A program made the translations under genes and the position numbers. 51,593 bases of DNA from CAYLUN01 sp964386865 (GTDB taxonomy: Bacteria; Verrucomicrobiota; Kiritimatiellia; RFP12; UBA1067), in contig CAYLUN010000035.1 of assembly GCA_964386865.1 (NCBI GenBank), positions 1-51,593 on the forward strand, given 5' to 3'. A model generated the notes under the pieces. That model was not told where the DNA came from. It saw only the letters and a program-made list of their open reading frames with translations, and made no database searches. This document shows positions 9,183 to 18,391 of this stretch, one piece after another. The number at the start of each line of letters is the position of its first letter. The stretch's first letter is position 1.

Positions 9183-11340
9183 GAGGGCCTCCTTTGTCGC
9201 CAAGACTCCGAACGGCAGGGCCGCGGATCCACTCCGCGGGCAGCGCGCCGGGGCCGACGGCGGACTCGACGCAGGCGCGCGAGGCGTCGTACAGTTCGCG
9301 CATGAGCGGGATGGGGCTGCCCAGCGAGGGCGCGCCCGGGAGCTGGCCGAGCGGCACGTCGTAGCAACTCAGCTTCAGAGAGGGGTCGAACTGGAAGAGC
9401 TTCTTTCGCTGGGCCTGAATCACGTCGTACGCGTGCGCGAGGAAACGCATCTGCCCGGGATCGGTGGTCAGCATCTCCGCCTCGTGGCGCAGGTAGCGGT
9501 AGCGCCAGAGGCTCTCGTCAAGCGCTTTGGCGCAGACGGCCCACTCGCGCAGCCAGCCGACGCGCGTCTCTAATTCGGCGGCCTGCTCGGGCTTCAGGTG
9601 AGGCTTGGCCTGCTCCAGATCGCGCTGCATCTCGCCGATCTGCCGCAGGCACTCGTCCTTCTCCGCGACGACGCGTGCGACGTTCTCCAGCGTCGGCTCC
9701 AGGCTGCGCCGGCCTTCGGGAAGGAAGTAGCGGTTGGTGTACTTGAGCAGCGTCTCGCGCCGGGCGATGGTCTTGGCGAAGCCGGAATTGGTGTCGCTGC
9801 CGAGGCCCAGCGTCGAGAAGAGCCGGTTCACGGCGGCCTCTGAACGGCGAAGCGCGCGCACCACGTGCGGCGCGGCCTTTGCTCCGAAGAGCGGCGTGGC
9901 CCAGTCCAGCCAGACCCGGTCGAGGTCGGCGTCCGGCTGCCACGACAGCTCGCGCCACGCGCGGACGTTGATGCTGTTAGCGATGTCGTCCAGCAGGTCG
10001 TAGCGCGCTTGGTGCGTACCGCCGAGGTAGAGGCTGACGCCGCCGGAGGGGCCGACCAGCGCCAGGCTCCTGCGCATCGTCTGGGCCGTGTGGTCGACCG
10101 TCGAGGCGGGAAAGTAGAAACGGCCCGTGGTCTGGCCGGTGATCTGCCACTCGGCGATCTCCGCGTGCGGCTTGGCCTGGCCGAGCAGCGGCGAGAAGCG
10201 CGCGTCCGGCTGGCAGTCGGCGTGGTAGACCTTGGTCTGGATCAGAATATCGCGAGGCGTCTCGGCGATCACGCGCGCCCAGAGGCTGGTGCCGGCGCCG
10301 CCGAAGTGGTCGTAACCCGGCGCGTGGACCCACTCCTCGCCGAGCCAGTGCGGCACGCCTGACGACCAGGTGCGAACCACGAGCCTTTTGCCCACGGGCG
10401 CCAGCGCCGCGTGGTAGTGGCTCACGCACGCCGCGAGCTGGTTCGGGAACAGGCTGAGCCCGTTCTCCCGACAGCGCTCGCACTGGCAGTTGATGCCGTA
10501 GTGATCCCAGAAGGTGGCGTACAGTCCTGCGCCGGGCGTCTGCTGCGCATACTCGCGCACGTAGGCCTCGACGATTTTCCACGTCGCCGGGTCGGACGGG
10601 CACAGGGCCGCGCGCTCCCACGACTGGGTGGCGGGCGTGCCCTTCGCCGACGGAAAGGCCTTGAGGGCGGCTTCCAGCAAAGCGGGCGACCAACGCGCCA
10701 TGTCGTTGCCATAGAGCATCGGGTAGAGGTCGACGTCGGCGTCGCGGCACGCCTGCGCGAAACACGCGCCGCGCGCCGCTTCATCAGCCTGCCGCCGGCG
10801 CAGCTTGGCCTGCTCGGCCGGCGCGAGCCGCTCAAAAGCCTCGGGGAGCGTTTTCTCGAGCGTGACGAACCCGGACTCTCCGCTCAGCACGATGTTACAG
10901 CCCAGCTCGGCGACGAACTCCGCCACGCTGCGGTGCGTCTTGAAGGCGGCGCTGCGGATCGCGAAGGCCGGATCGCGCGTCAGCGTTCCGCTCGCGCGGC
11001 CGCGCCAGAGGTGGACGTCGCCCGCGGCGAAGAGCAGCGAGCGCGGCCGCGCGCCGCAGAGGGTTGCGCCGCCAGCTCCGAAGGTCGCGGTGTAACCGTC
11101 GTGCCGCAGCGCGGCCTGGTTCGTCACGACGCTCAGCACGAGCGTGCCGGGCGCCGCGGCCGGCTGCGCCGCGGACTGAACCGCGCCCGCGGGCAGCGCC
11201 AGCCGCTCCGCGATAAGCGCGGCAGCCGCGCGCACCGCCGGGTGGGCCTCAGACGAGACGATGATGCGGTCGAAGGCCAGCGCTTGCCTGATCGCTCCTG
11301 TGACGGCGAGTGAAACGACGATCCGTAGAAAGAACTTCAT
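9175..11340 (-). CDS. Large secreted protein of unassigned glycoside-hydrolase type
   Basis: A 721-residue exported protein with a signal peptide (about 1-22). Residues 23-120 look like the small alpha/beta domain that precedes the TIM barrel in GH20, GH67 and GH115 enzymes: paired strands with VVTNQAAL, then LLFAAGDVHLW. From about 125 on it resembles a TIM barrel (LGCNIVLSG, DVDLYPMLYG, GLYATFWDHYG). CQCERC at 285-290 may bind metal or form disulfides and recalls DUF4838-type proteins. The C-terminal 250 residues are largely alpha-helical. It overlaps the next gene by 8 bp, so it belongs to the same operon as the SGNH esterase. From context it may act on an acidic side chain of pectin, but I do not recognise a catalytic pair and the family is uncertain. 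The ATG at 11340 has no strong Shine-Dalgarno. Confidence 0.6.
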   Translation of the reverse strand: MKFFLRIVVSLAVTGAIRQALAFDRIIVSSEAHPAVRAAAALIAERLALPAGAVQSAAQPAAAPGTLVLSVVTNQAALRHDGYTATFGAGGATLCGARPRSLLFAAGDVHLWRGRASGTLTRDPAFAIRSAAFKTHRSVAEFVAELGCNIVLSGESGFVTLEKTLPEAFERLAPAEQAKLRRRQADEAARGACFAQACRDADVDLYPMLYGNDMARWSPALLEAALKAFPSAKGTPATQSWERAALCPSDPATWKIVEAYVREYAQQTPGAGLYATFWDHYGINCQCERCRENGLSLFPNQLAACVSHYHAALAPVGKRLVVRTWSSGVPHWLGEEWVHAPGYDHFGGAGTSLWARVIAETPRDILIQTKVYHADCQPDARFSPLLGQAKPHAEIAEWQITGQTTGRFYFPASTVDHTAQTMRRSLALVGPSGGVSLYLGGTHQARYDLLDDIANSINVRAWRELSWQPDADLDRVWLDWATPLFGAKAAPHVVRALRRSEAAVNRLFSTLGLGSDTNSGFAKTIARRETLLKYTNRYFLPEGRRSLEPTLENVARVVAEKDECLRQIGEMQRDLEQAKPHLKPEQAAELETRVGWLREWAVCAKALDESLWRYRYLRHEAEMLTTDPGQMRFLAHAYDVIQAQRKKLFQFDPSLKLSCYDVPLGQLPGAPSLGSPIPLMRELYDASRACVESAVGPGALPAEWIRGPAVRSLGDKGGPHE

Positions 11341-11544
11341 GTGAACACTTTAGCAACAACTGATCCTATTATCAAACCGGCCTGCGACCGCGTGAACTGT
11401 GTTGAAAGCCCGATTTGGAGTGCGGTGACAACCAAAGGGCGGCGCCGCTTTTCCGGCCCGTGCAACGCAAATCAGCGTCGCGCGGAGCATCGCTTGCCGC
11501 CGCGCTCCAAACCTCAAATCGCTTCCCGCGCCCTGCCAGACGCG

Positions 11545-14500
11545 TTACAGAAGGTTGACCAAGGTTCCACCTGTGCTCTTCAGTTGCAGGTTGCCGTCGG
11601 TGGCCACCAGCCGCACTTTTAACTCCGCAGGCACGCCATCGAGCACAAAGCCGCTCGTGTCGGCAATCCCGATCCCGTTGACGAGGGTGCGGGTTCCGCC
11701 GCTGTACCCGGCGAGCACGTTCAACTTGACCGTCACCGTGCCGTTCCGGGTGAAGGCGCCGCCGGTCATCACGATCGCGTCGGCCGTCGCGCCCACATCG
11801 AACGTTAGAACGTTGCCTTCGTTTAGCGTGAGGCCGCCGTTGATTGACAAGGTCTCAGCCGCGTTGTTCGTCAAGCTGATGGCCGCGGCACCGGTAGCAA
11901 GCGTGACCGAGCCGCCGACAGTGCCCGAGCCGCCAAGCTTCGCGACCGCCGCGACCGACACTGCACTTGCCGTCAGCGTGCCGTCCACATCCAGCGTGCC
12001 GAGATTTACGGCCGTCGCACCGGTATAGGTGTTGTTGGTGCCCGTGAGCGAGAGCGTGCCAGTGCCGACTTTCGTCAGGGCGGTCGCGCCGGTGCTGTCG
12101 GCGATCCTGCCGGCAAAGGCGGAATCCTCGTTCCGCGCGCCGACCTGGTAGGTGCAGATGCGTCCGCCCACATCCGAGCCGGAGGCCAGCGTGCTGTTTG
12201 TCGCGCCGGAGAGCGTTCCGATCGAGAACGAGCAGCTGCCATAGAAATGATTGTACAAGTACATGTCCACCTCGTTGCCGAGATAGACCGACGCCATCGG
12301 CAGGCCGAGGTTGCCGTTGTTGAAGCGCCAACTGTCATCCGTGTCACGGGCCGAGACGTTGATCTGGCCTGAGAAGCCGGACCAGTTGCCGCTGATGTCT
12401 CCGCGGATGTAATTCACTCGGATGTTCAGCGCGCCGCCGCCCGTGAGCGTGCCGCTGAGGGTGCCGCGCGCACTGTGCCAGATCGTTGCGGTTTGGCCGG
12501 CTTGCACGACGAGGCTGTTGGCCAACGTCGAGGCGTTCGCATCGCCGGGATCGTTGCCGTCGGAGGTATAGAGCGCCAGCCGGGCGTTGTTGGTGATGGC
12601 CACCGCGCCGGAACCCAAGCCCAGGCTTCCTGCGCGTGTGGTAGCCAGAGAAACGACTCCGCCGCCGATCACCGTTCCGCCGACGTACGCATTGGTTGTG
12701 TTGATCGTCAGAACGCCCGCGCCGCTCTTCGCCAGCGCGCCGTCGCCGCTGATGAGGCCGCCAAGCGTCAGGTTGTTTCCGGCGCTGTCCACAGTCGCCA
12801 CCGCTCCGGCGGCGACGCCGATGTTATTGGTCACAGTCAAGCCGGCCGCGCCCGCGCGCAGCGTGTAGCTCTCGTCAACGCTCACGTCACCCGCGCCCAG
12901 CGCGCTGCTATGCCCGACTTGGACGATGCCGCCGCCGCCCAGCGTGGTGCCGACCGAGCCGGCCGCCGGGCCGTAGGCGTTGCTTCCCAAGAGCGCCAGT
13001 GTACCCGCGCCGCTGACGGTCAGCGTCTTGCTGTCGCCCGTGTTGCCGACGGCTCCGGAGATCGCCAGCGACGCGCCGTTTGTCACGCTTACGGCAATGT
13101 TGTCATTCAGCGAGAGCGCCGTCTGGATCTCGTTCGCCGCGCCTCCGGTCACGTCGAGGTCAGCGCCGGTGCCGGCCTTGTCCAAGGTGAGCGTGTAGCC
13201 GCCGTTTGCGATCACGAAAGAGTTCGCGTTGTTGAAGAGGAGCGAGCCGACGTTCTCGTTGGCGTCCAGCGTAACGGTGCGTAGCGCAGCGCCGGTGCCG
13301 AACGTGGCCGAGTCTCTGGCGTTCCGCGGCGGCATCGTCCCGGACTCGGCGGCCCAGTTGCCGGCGTCCGACCAGTTACCGTCGGAGCTGCCAGTCCACG
13401 TGCCCTTGTTGACCGACGCGTCACTGGTGATCGTGAGGGTGAGCCAGCCCCCACTGACGCCAAAGGCGTACGAGAAGCCGGGCTCGGGATTGGCGACGTG
13501 CGGATTGAAGGCGTCCGAGCTCGTCCAGTCGCTGTTCAGGTTGCCGCTGCCGTCCGTACCGCTGCCGCTCAGGGCGCCGCTGTACTGAATCAGGTTGTAG
13601 GTTCCCGGCGTGGCCCAGGCGGTGCTGCCGCCTTCCGCGTAGAGGCCGAAGGTGCCGCCGTTGACGACCAGTCCGTCCGACGTCGTGACAACGGCCTGGT
13701 CGTTCGCGGGCGTGCTGTTGAACTCGAAGCTGTTGGTCGCCCCGCCGTTCAGCGTCAGCGTGCTGAGGGTGAGCGTGCCGACGCTGCCGCCGGGCGCCAG
13801 GCCGCCGCCGGCGTTGGCGGTCACCGCACCGCCGACGCTGCCCGTGCCGCCCAGCAAACCGCCCTCCAGCGTGACCGCGCCGGCGCCGGTGGCCGAGCCG
13901 CTGGCGTTGTTCGCCAGCAGGCGGCCGCCGCTAACCGTCGTACCGCCTTCGAAGGTGTTGGCTTGGGTGAGGGAGAGCGTGCCGTTGCCGCGTTGCGAGA
14001 GCGAACCGCTGCCGCTGATCACGCCCGCGTACGTCACATCGTCGGACCGCTTGAAGGCCAGCGTGCCAGCGACGGCGATGCCTGAGGCGTCCGCCGCCCC
14101 CAGAGTGCCGGACGCGCCGCCGTTACCGACCTGAACCGTGCCGGCGCTAATCGTGGTGCTGCCCGCGTAGGAGTTGGTGCCGGCCAAGATGAGCATGCCG
14201 TCGCCCGTCTTGCTAATCGCGCCGGTTCCCGAGATCGTCGAAATATCGCCAGCCAGCGTGATGTCGTGCGCGACGCCGGCGGCGTCCGCCGCCTGAATCG
14301 TCACCGTGCCGTTGAGCGTGACGCCGAGGCTCGTGCTCCAGTCGGCCTTGGCGCCCAGCGTACCGGAGTTGAGGCAGATCTTGGCGTTGTACGCGCCTAC
14401 CGCCGTGTTTCGAACGATACCACCACTGCCCAGGTAGAGCGTTCCGCCAGCCAGCGTCACGTAGCCGTTGCCGCCCACCGTGTCCGAAGAAGCGCCGAAG

Positions 14501-15456
14501 CCGATCTTCTCGAACGCCGTTATGCCGCCTGGCATGTAAAGGTCCGCGCTGTTCGCGGTGGTGCCGTTGTTGACCGCGATCTGCAAGCCTGTCGCGCTGT
14601 TGGAGTTGGTGTACGCGCCACCGTTCACCTGGAAGATGGAATAGCGGCTGTTGGTCGTCCGGCCGAGCACCAGCGGCCCGGCCATCGTGACGGCCCCGCC
14701 GTCGATGCGCATAGTCGCGCCGGAGTTCTGGTAGCCGATATAGCTGGTCGTGCTCGGTGCCGTGAAGGTGACGACGGTGTTCACCCCGTTCACGTAAAAC
14801 CCGCTGCCGGTCGCGGCGGCCGAGGACGGCACGCCGATGGCGCTGACCGAAGCCGGATAGGCGTTGCGCCCGATGACCAGAACGGTGGCGGTCACCGAGC
14901 CGCCTGTCACGAGGAACCCCTCGCCGCCGCCGGAACTCTGGAAATTGATCCCTCCGTTCAGACTGAGCGCACCGTCGCCCGCCTTGGTCACGATGCGCGC
15001 CGTGCCGCTCGCGCCGACCCCCGTAGCGAACGCCAAGGCTCGTCCGGCGCCCACATTCCAGGTCTGGTTGCCGACGATGCCGATCCCGCAGTTGACCGTC
15101 ACGTCCTGATTGGCGTTGGCCATGTTGATGCCAAGGGTTGCCAGATTCAGGGTGTTGCCGCTCAGGATGGTCGCCGGCCCGGCCATGGTGCAGTCGAACT
15201 GCAGGCCGCCGAGCGCGAGGTTCACGCCGCCCAGCGTCAGTGCCGCCAGATTGCCCGCCAAGCAGGTCGCTTCAAATTCGCCAACGTCATTCGTCGCTGG
15301 CGCGGCGCTCCAGTTGCTGGTGTTCGCCGCCATGGAGGCGGTGTTCAACTTGGCCACGTTCACCGCCTCAGCCGGCGCGCACGCCAGCAGAAAGCCGAAG
15401 GCGGCTAACGAGAGGGCCAAACAAGTCTGCCTGCCGACACACATTTGCTTCGTCAT
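11545..15456 (-). CDS. Giant secreted autotransporter-associated beta-strand-repeat protein 1
   Basis: A 1303-residue predicted surface or secreted beta-helix protein. The start at 15456 is preceded by AAGGAG and gives a signal peptide ending near LACAPAEA; the longest reading adds 31 residues of leader. Many ATAR/PATR-type repeats follow the pattern K-x-G-x-G-x-L-x-L-x-G-x-N-x-Y-x-G-x-T. Examples begin at ISKTGDGMLILAGTN, ALAKSGAGVLTI and LTKVGTGTLSLTGTN. It is rich in Gly, Ala, Ser, Thr and Asn with few charges. A module of about 150 residues (GNWSGFSG, then VGARNEDSAFAGRI, near 12000-12480) recurs twice in the pectate lyase-ATAR fusion. No autotransporter beta-barrel and no PEP-CTERM signal are present; it ends in GGTLVNLL. 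Divergent from XylR-type regulator 1 across 135 bp, so probably controlled by it. Role unknown; adhesion or carbohydrate binding is inference. Confidence 0.78.
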   Translation of the reverse strand: MTKQMCVGRQTCLALSLAAFGFLLACAPAEAVNVAKLNTASMAANTSNWSAAPATNDVGEFEATCLAGNLAALTLGGVNLALGGLQFDCTMAGPATILSGNTLNLATLGINMANANQDVTVNCGIGIVGNQTWNVGAGRALAFATGVGASGTARIVTKAGDGALSLNGGINFQSSGGGEGFLVTGGSVTATVLVIGRNAYPASVSAIGVPSSAAATGSGFYVNGVNTVVTFTAPSTTSYIGYQNSGATMRIDGGAVTMAGPLVLGRTTNSRYSIFQVNGGAYTNSNSATGLQIAVNNGTTANSADLYMPGGITAFEKIGFGASSDTVGGNGYVTLAGGTLYLGSGGIVRNTAVGAYNAKICLNSGTLGAKADWSTSLGVTLNGTVTIQAADAAGVAHDITLAGDISTISGTGAISKTGDGMLILAGTNSYAGSTTISAGTVQVGNGGASGTLGAADASGIAVAGTLAFKRSDDVTYAGVISGSGSLSQRGNGTLSLTQANTFEGGTTVSGGRLLANNASGSATGAGAVTLEGGLLGGTGSVGGAVTANAGGGLAPGGSVGTLTLSTLTLNGGATNSFEFNSTPANDQAVVTTSDGLVVNGGTFGLYAEGGSTAWATPGTYNLIQYSGALSGSGTDGSGNLNSDWTSSDAFNPHVANPEPGFSYAFGVSGGWLTLTITSDASVNKGTWTGSSDGNWSDAGNWAAESGTMPPRNARDSATFGTGAALRTVTLDANENVGSLLFNNANSFVIANGGYTLTLDKAGTGADLDVTGGAANEIQTALSLNDNIAVSVTNGASLAISGAVGNTGDSKTLTVSGAGTLALLGSNAYGPAAGSVGTTLGGGGIVQVGHSSALGAGDVSVDESYTLRAGAAGLTVTNNIGVAAGAVATVDSAGNNLTLGGLISGDGALAKSGAGVLTINTTNAYVGGTVIGGGVVSLATTRAGSLGLGSGAVAITNNARLALYTSDGNDPGDANASTLANSLVVQAGQTATIWHSARGTLSGTLTGGGALNIRVNYIRGDISGNWSGFSGQINVSARDTDDSWRFNNGNLGLPMASVYLGNEVDMYLYNHFYGSCSFSIGTLSGATNSTLASGSDVGGRICTYQVGARNEDSAFAGRIADSTGATALTKVGTGTLSLTGTNNTYTGATAVNLGTLDVDGTLTASAVSVAAVAKLGGSGTVGGSVTLATGAAAISLTNNAAETLSINGGLTLNEGNVLTFDVGATADAIVMTGGAFTRNGTVTVKLNVLAGYSGGTRTLVNGIGIADTSGFVLDGVPAELKVRLVATDGNLQLKSTGGTLVNLL

Positions 15457-15510
15457 GATAAACTCCTTATCTATACGGCATGAGTATTCCACAGAAGGCG
15501 GCTCAGCGTA

Positions 15511-15550
15511 AGATGTCATTTTGCGACAAAAGGTGCTCTTTTGCGACAAA
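15511..15550. promoter_or_regulatory. Tandem 20-bp direct repeat between ATAR protein 1 and regulator 1
   Basis: Two adjacent 20-bp units (15511-15530 and 15531-15550) agree at 15 of 20 positions, and each ends in the identical TTTTGCGACAAA. It lies 55 bp upstream of the ATAR protein start and 42 bp upstream of the regulator start. A two-helical-turn direct repeat beside a XylR/AraC-type gene is the expected form of its operator. The core differs from the five-site 38-bp operator elsewhere in the window. Confidence 0.6.
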
Positions 15551-15591
15551 CCGCTTGATCGCGAAGAGGCCCGTCATGTACCATACTGGCG

Positions 15592-16773
15592 ATGAGTGCG
15601 AGAGCATGTAAACCGCGTCGTATCGCGCTGGCCTTTCCGAGCATGCTGGTGGTCGCGGAAAGCATGATGCATGGCATTCTCGACTTTGCCCGCGCGCGGA
15701 GCGGGTGGTCCTTCACGCGGCTTCCCGAGCAGATCGACCCGACGGCTTCTTGGCTCAAAGAGTGGCATGGAGATGGAGCTTTCGCCGTGGCAACCACGCC
15801 CGAAGATGCGCGCCTGTTGCACACGCTGCGATTCCCCGTAGTGAACTTGATGGGCTACGTCCCGATGCTGGCGATTCCTACGGCCACCCTTAACCATCGC
15901 GCCATCGGGCGCCTTCAGGCCGAACATCTGATCGAACGCCGCTTCCGGCGGCTCGCCTACTACGGCGTGAGCGACCTGTGGTTCAGCCGCGAGCGCCTGG
16001 CCGGATTCTGCGAAGTGGCGGAGGCGGCGAAGGTAAAGGTCGCCCCGTGGCTGGTCGCCTCGGGCATCCAAGCGCGCTCCCGCATTACGGGCCAGCAGGC
16101 GGAGCTTGTCCGTTGGCTGCGTCAGTCGACACCGCCCTTCGGCGTGGCAGCCAGCAACGACCTGCGGGCCTGTATGGTCTTGGAGGCGTGCGCAACAGCA
16201 GGACTTCGCGTGCCGGAGGATATCGCGGTGATCGGCGTGGACAACGACCCCACCGTCGCGCCGTTCTCCACCCCGCCCCTCACCAGTGTCGCGCGGAATG
16301 ATCGCGAGCTGGGCTTCCTCGCCGCCCACTTGCTGGACGACCTGATCGAGGGTCGGAAGCCAAAGGAACTGTGCGTGCAAATCCCGCCTCTCGGCGTGGT
16401 CACCCGACGTTCCACCGAAACGCTGGCTGTGGACTCTCCCGAAGTCCGCACGTTGATTCAAGAGATCCGGGCGCACCTGCCGGAGCCCTTCGGCGTCGAG
16501 TTCTTGCTGGCCAGAGCCCAAACCTCCCGCCGCCAGATCGAGCGGCTTTTCCTCCAGGAGACCGGCTATTCTCCGTACACGCTGATCAACCGGATCAGGA
16601 TCGAACACGCCTGCGCCTTGTTGTCCATGCCGGACAAGCGATCCCTCACCTCCATCGCGAAAGCCTGCGGCTTTGTCGAGCTGCGCCGCTTCTCGCTCGT
16701 GTTTAAGCAGCAGAAAGGCCTCTCCCCGCGAACCTTCCGCCAGCAGGCCCTGACAAACAACCTGAGCCCTTAG
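15592..16773 (+). CDS. XylR-type transcriptional regulator 1 (LacI-like sensor + AraC HTH)
   Basis: Cytoplasmic sugar-responsive DNA-binding protein of 393 residues, close to the length of E. coli XylR, with the same architecture. An N-terminal periplasmic-binding-protein-like sensor spans about 9-280 (FGVAASNDLRA, VPEDIAVIGVDNDP). A C-terminal AraC HTH pair spans about 300-390 (SRRQIERLFLQETG, IEHACALL, SLTSIAKACGF, FKQQKGLSPRTFR). The ATG at 15592 is used; no clear Shine-Dalgarno is visible. Divergent from ATAR protein 1 with a tandem 20-bp repeat between them, which makes that gene its most likely target. It ends 18 bp before a TTCCACAC hairpin and converges on the GH28 gene. The inducer is unknown; a pectin-derived sugar is inferred. 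Confidence 0.87.
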   Translation: MSARACKPRRIALAFPSMLVVAESMMHGILDFARARSGWSFTRLPEQIDPTASWLKEWHGDGAFAVATTPEDARLLHTLRFPVVNLMGYVPMLAIPTATLNHRAIGRLQAEHLIERRFRRLAYYGVSDLWFSRERLAGFCEVAEAAKVKVAPWLVASGIQARSRITGQQAELVRWLRQSTPPFGVAASNDLRACMVLEACATAGLRVPEDIAVIGVDNDPTVAPFSTPPLTSVARNDRELGFLAAHLLDDLIEGRKPKELCVQIPPLGVVTRRSTETLAVDSPEVRTLIQEIRAHLPEPFGVEFLLARAQTSRRQIERLFLQETGYSPYTLINRIRIEHACALLSMPDKRSLTSIAKACGFVELRRFSLVFKQQKGLSPRTFRQQALTNNLSP

Positions 16774-16790
16774 CGCCTCTGTACCTTCGA

Positions 16791-16814
16791 TTCCACACTT
16801 TGCAACGTGTGGAA
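16791..16814. terminator. Hairpin after regulator 1 (TTCCACAC/GTGTGGAA), copy 2
   Basis: An 8-bp perfect stem TTCCACAC / GTGTGGAA with loop TTTGCAAC lies 18 bp after the regulator stop, between convergent genes. No T-run follows, so intrinsic termination is uncertain. It resembles the hairpin at 6460-6483, which suggests a recurrent element rather than a dedicated terminator. Confidence 0.4.
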
Positions 16815-16924
16815 TGACCGGCCGCCCGCCCGGCTATCCAAGAACCTCTTTCACGAGGAGTGCTGTTTATCGAGCCTGTACCCGGCCCCCCCCCGTTGCC
16901 AGAAACGACTTTTTCGTCCAGGCT

Positions 16925-18391
16925 CTAGTCCGCGCCCGCCACGCGCGGCGCCGCAACGTTGCGGCAGTCCTCCAGCTTGATCGGCTTGGCGTCTTGAACG
17001 TCAACCGCGACCTCTTCCATCGTCCAATCAGTCGCATGCTGGATGCGGCCGGCCTTGCGGGCTTGGATGCTGATATTCGCCAAGCTTACCGCGCGAATCG
17101 GCTTCTCGGGGTCTGCGCAAACGTCGAACGCCTGCGCGGCCCCCCTCGCCGTAACGTTTGAAATCGAGATGTTGCGATATTCGGGGACGCCCCGCGCCGC
17201 AGGCTCGACTTTCTGCCTCAGCGTCTTCCAGTGCGGAGGCATGTCCGACTCCCGCAGGTCGTCCGGGAGCGGATAGTCGTAGACCATGCCGGCGCCGCCG
17301 ACCACGAACGGGTTCTTCACGCCCTCCATGACAATCTCGCGGATGCGGATATCCTCGACCACGCCGCCGCGCGGCAGCGCCAGCTTGAAGCGCAGCCCCG
17401 TGCGCGTGCCCAGCGCCCGGAGATTGTACACCTCGACGTTCCGAATGCCCCCGCTCGTCTCGCTGCCCAGCGTGAACATGCCGTGTCCTTCGCGCGTGAC
17501 GCAATCGCGGATCACGACGTTCTCCGTGGGGCGGTTCACGCGCAGCCCGTCGGCGTCGCGGCCGGCCTTGAGGCAGATGTTGTCGTCGTAGCACGAGATG
17601 TCGCAGTTCTGGATCAGCACGTCTCGGGACGAGTCCACGTCGATCCCGTCCGAACTGGGGCCGTAGCCGCCGATGTTATTCCGAATGGTCACGCCGTCCA
17701 CGGTCACCCGCGCGCAGTAGAGCAAATGCAGCGTCCAGAACGGCGAACGCAGGATCGTGACGCCGCTGACCGTCACGTCCTCGCAGTCTTTGAACAGCAC
17801 CGCCGGAGGCCGACGGCAGTCGAAGTCCGCCGCCCAGCGCAGCCCGCGCCGCTCGTAGTCGGCGCGCAGGCCGCCCTTGCGGTCGTCGCCCCAGTACTTC
17901 CGCCACCAGTACGAGCCGTCCCCGTCAAGCACGCCTGTGCCGGTCAGCCGGACGTTCCGCTGGCCGACCGCGTTGACGACCGCGGCGAGCCACGGCATCT
18001 CGATTCCGGCCACACGGTAGGGAATAACCGGATACGCAGCCTCATCTTGCACGGCCCGTAACGTCACACCCTCGTCCAGGCGCAGCTCCACATTGGCTTT
18101 CAGGAACAAGGCACCCGTCACGTTCGTCCCGCTCGGGAGCGTCACCACGCCGCCCCCCGCGGCCGCCGCCGCATCAATCGCTTTTTGGATGGCGGCGGTA
18201 GACACGGCCACGCCATCGGGCTTGGCGCCGTAAGCGGCCGCAGCGAAAATAGCCGTGCGCGCCTGGCCTGAGTTGGAGTCGGCCACAGCCTCCGCCGCAC
18301 CGGCCGGCGCACACGAGGCGAGCAACAAGCTGCCGGCCACAAAACGGCGTCTCAGCAGACGCCCAAGGCTTGCGAAAATTCGACACGTCAT
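16925..18391 (-). CDS. Secreted polygalacturonase, GH28
   Basis: Inverting right-handed beta-helix hydrolase cutting galacturonan (or rhamnogalacturonan) backbone outside the cell. The start at 18391 yields a signal peptide (about 1-33, ending CAPAGAAEA); the much longer upstream reading is in the wrong style and reads through unrelated sequence. Of 488 residues, an N-terminal pectate-lyase-like segment is seen at AAAYGAKPDG (about 51-60). The catalytic region includes SSDGIDVDSS (Asp248, Asp251), CYDDNICLKAG (Asp269/Asp270) and GHGMFTLGSE (His303). Only a weak Shine-Dalgarno (GAGAC) is visible. It stands alone between convergent regulator 1 and the co-oriented ATAR/LamG gene, and no 38-bp operator was found upstream. 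Family is firm; exo/endo mode and exact backbone are not determined. Confidence 0.88.
   Translation of the reverse strand: MTCRIFASLGRLLRRRFVAGSLLLASCAPAGAAEAVADSNSGQARTAIFAAAAYGAKPDGVAVSTAAIQKAIDAAAAAGGGVVTLPSGTNVTGALFLKANVELRLDEGVTLRAVQDEAAYPVIPYRVAGIEMPWLAAVVNAVGQRNVRLTGTGVLDGDGSYWWRKYWGDDRKGGLRADYERRGLRWAADFDCRRPPAVLFKDCEDVTVSGVTILRSPFWTLHLLYCARVTVDGVTIRNNIGGYGPSSDGIDVDSSRDVLIQNCDISCYDDNICLKAGRDADGLRVNRPTENVVIRDCVTREGHGMFTLGSETSGGIRNVEVYNLRALGTRTGLRFKLALPRGGVVEDIRIREIVMEGVKNPFVVGGAGMVYDYPLPDDLRESDMPPHWKTLRQKVEPAARGVPEYRNISISNVTARGAAQAFDVCADPEKPIRAVSLANISIQARKAGRIQHATDWTMEEVAVDVQDAKPIKLEDCRNVAAPRVAGAD

Noticed and set aside
11341..11375. CACTTTAGCAAC upstream of the 721-residue gene as a sixth operator
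   Set aside because: It lacks the ATTG start, the internal spacing is one base short, no second half is in register, and it lies almost on the start codon.
11545..15456. ATAR protein 1 as a classical type V autotransporter
   Set aside because: There is no C-terminal 12-strand beta-barrel or terminal aromatic residue; only the passenger-type repeats are present.
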